Source: Gammaproteobacteria bacterium
Lineage (GTDB): Bacteria; Pseudomonadota; Gammaproteobacteria; Steroidobacterales; Woeseiaceae
Assembly (NCBI GenBank): GCA_030641695.1
Contig: DAOWGY010000037.1
Coordinates: 1-5,761 of the forward strand
DNA length: 5,761 bases
Reading direction: 5' to 3'
How positions within the stretch are numbered: position 1 is the first letter of the stretch; every line of letters begins with the position of its first letter. Positions 5,227 to 5,761 of this stretch are shown piece by piece. The translations under genes were made by a program, and so were the position numbers. A model generated the notes under the pieces. That model searched no databases, was not told where the DNA came from, and worked only from the letters and a program-made list of their open reading frames with translations.

Positions 5227-5761
5227 TTAGTCTGTTACAGGTGGGTTTAGTTCGCTGCGAGGGCCAGAGATGTTGAGAGTAATTTCGCCGATTCCCTCTA
5301 TGGCGCCGGACACGGTATCGCCGCGTTGCACGGGGCCGACGCCGTCCGGTGTCCCGGTGAAGATGAGGTCTCCAGGCTCGAGGCGGTAGAACTGCGACAG
5401 GTGCGCAATGATCTCGGGCACGGTCCAGATCAGGTTCTCGATGTTCGAGTCCTGCCGAATTTCTCCGTTGACGGACAGGTAAATTCGTCCGCTTGACGGA
5501 TGGCCGATGTCTGCTGCCGGTTTGATTGCGGACAAAACGGCGGCATTTTCGAAGTCCTTGCCGATATCCCACGGGCCCTTGTTATTGCGCGATTCGAGCT
5601 GCAGGTCTCGCCGGGTCATGTCAAGGCCGCAGCCGTAGCCGTAGACGATCGACAGCGCGTCATCGACCGTCAATTCGAATCCCTGCGCACCGATCGCGAC
5701 GACGAGTTCGATTTCGTGGTGATAATTGTTCGTGCCGGGCGGATAGGGGATCTCGCTGCCT
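5227..5761 (-). CDS. fumarylacetoacetate hydrolase (FAH) family protein, C-terminal part
   Basis: The frame runs open to the window edge, so the N-terminus is missing; 177 complete codons remain before the TAA. The visible part opens EIPYPPGTNNYHHEIELVVA, where HHEIELV supplies the paired Glu metal ligands of the FAH fold. It continues with YGYGCGLDMTRRDLQ (third acidic ligand, substrate loop), KGPWDIGKDF, and the C-terminal signature DLIFTGTPDGVGPVQRGD. These enzymes use Mg2+ or Mn2+ to cleave C-C bonds in beta-diketo acids. The MTRRDLQ plus KGPWDIGK arrangement is closest to the acylpyruvase/fumarylpyruvate hydrolase subgroup (FAHD1, YcgM, NagL) rather than true fumarylacetoacetase. The substrate is inferred, not shown. 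It precedes the DUF885 gene by 33 bp and probably shares its transcript. It is cytoplasmic, with no signal peptide in view. Confidence 0.93.
   Translation of the reverse strand, partial: GSEIPYPPGTNNYHHEIELVVAIGAQGFELTVDDALSIVYGYGCGLDMTRRDLQLESRNNKGPWDIGKDFENAAVLSAIKPAADIGHPSSGRIYLSVNGEIRQDSNIENLIWTVPEIIAHLSQFYRLEPGDLIFTGTPDGVGPVQRGDTVSGAIEGIGEITLNISGPRSELNPPVTD

Overview
The window is moderately GC-rich, bacterial and chromosomal in character. It has short intergenic gaps, Shine-Dalgarno-led genes, a lipoprotein with a Gly/Pro linker, an FAH-family catabolic enzyme, and REP-like palindromes between genes. This fits a gammaproteobacterium, possibly of the Woeseiaceae/Steroidobacter/Xanthomonad type. 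That placement is inferred from gene style, not from a marker gene. No transposase, tRNA, rRNA or CRISPR array is visible.

Left end (1-420): on the minus strand, the first 12 codons of a gene that leaves the window, preceded by a small two-helix membrane protein of 61 residues. Middle left (about 431-784, plus strand): a stretch without a credible protein gene that looks like a stable structured RNA of about 340-350 nt. It has hairpins capped by GAGA, UUCG and GCAA tetraloops, a longer internal stem, complementary ends, and a strong intrinsic terminator. It carries none of the signature sequences of RNase P, tmRNA, SRP or 6S RNA that I know, so it is left unassigned. A REP-like hairpin follows the terminator directly.

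Centre (917-3219, plus strand): an amino-acid ABC-transporter-type periplasmic binding protein with no permease or ATPase beside it. Next comes an exported mosaic protein: signal peptide, SH3-like domain, acidic Ala/Glu/Pro linker, collagen-like Gly-Pro-Pro tract, beta-repeat region and a C-terminal S74 intramolecular chaperone domain with its Ser-Lys dyad intact. The latter looks like a trimeric surface or envelope fibre.

Between the convergent genes (3220-3370) lie two near-identical 64-bp REP/BIME units at an 80-bp period. They are related to the copy beside the RNA gene, and the hairpin arms show compensatory changes across the three copies. The last unit supplies the stop codon of the minus-strand neighbour.

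Right end (3367-5761, minus strand): an FAH-family hydrolase (5' end beyond the window) sits 33 bp upstream of a DUF885 lipoprotein with a HExxPGHH motif, probably as one transcription unit. The most rewarding items are the unassigned RNA, the collagen/S74 fibre protein and the REP family.
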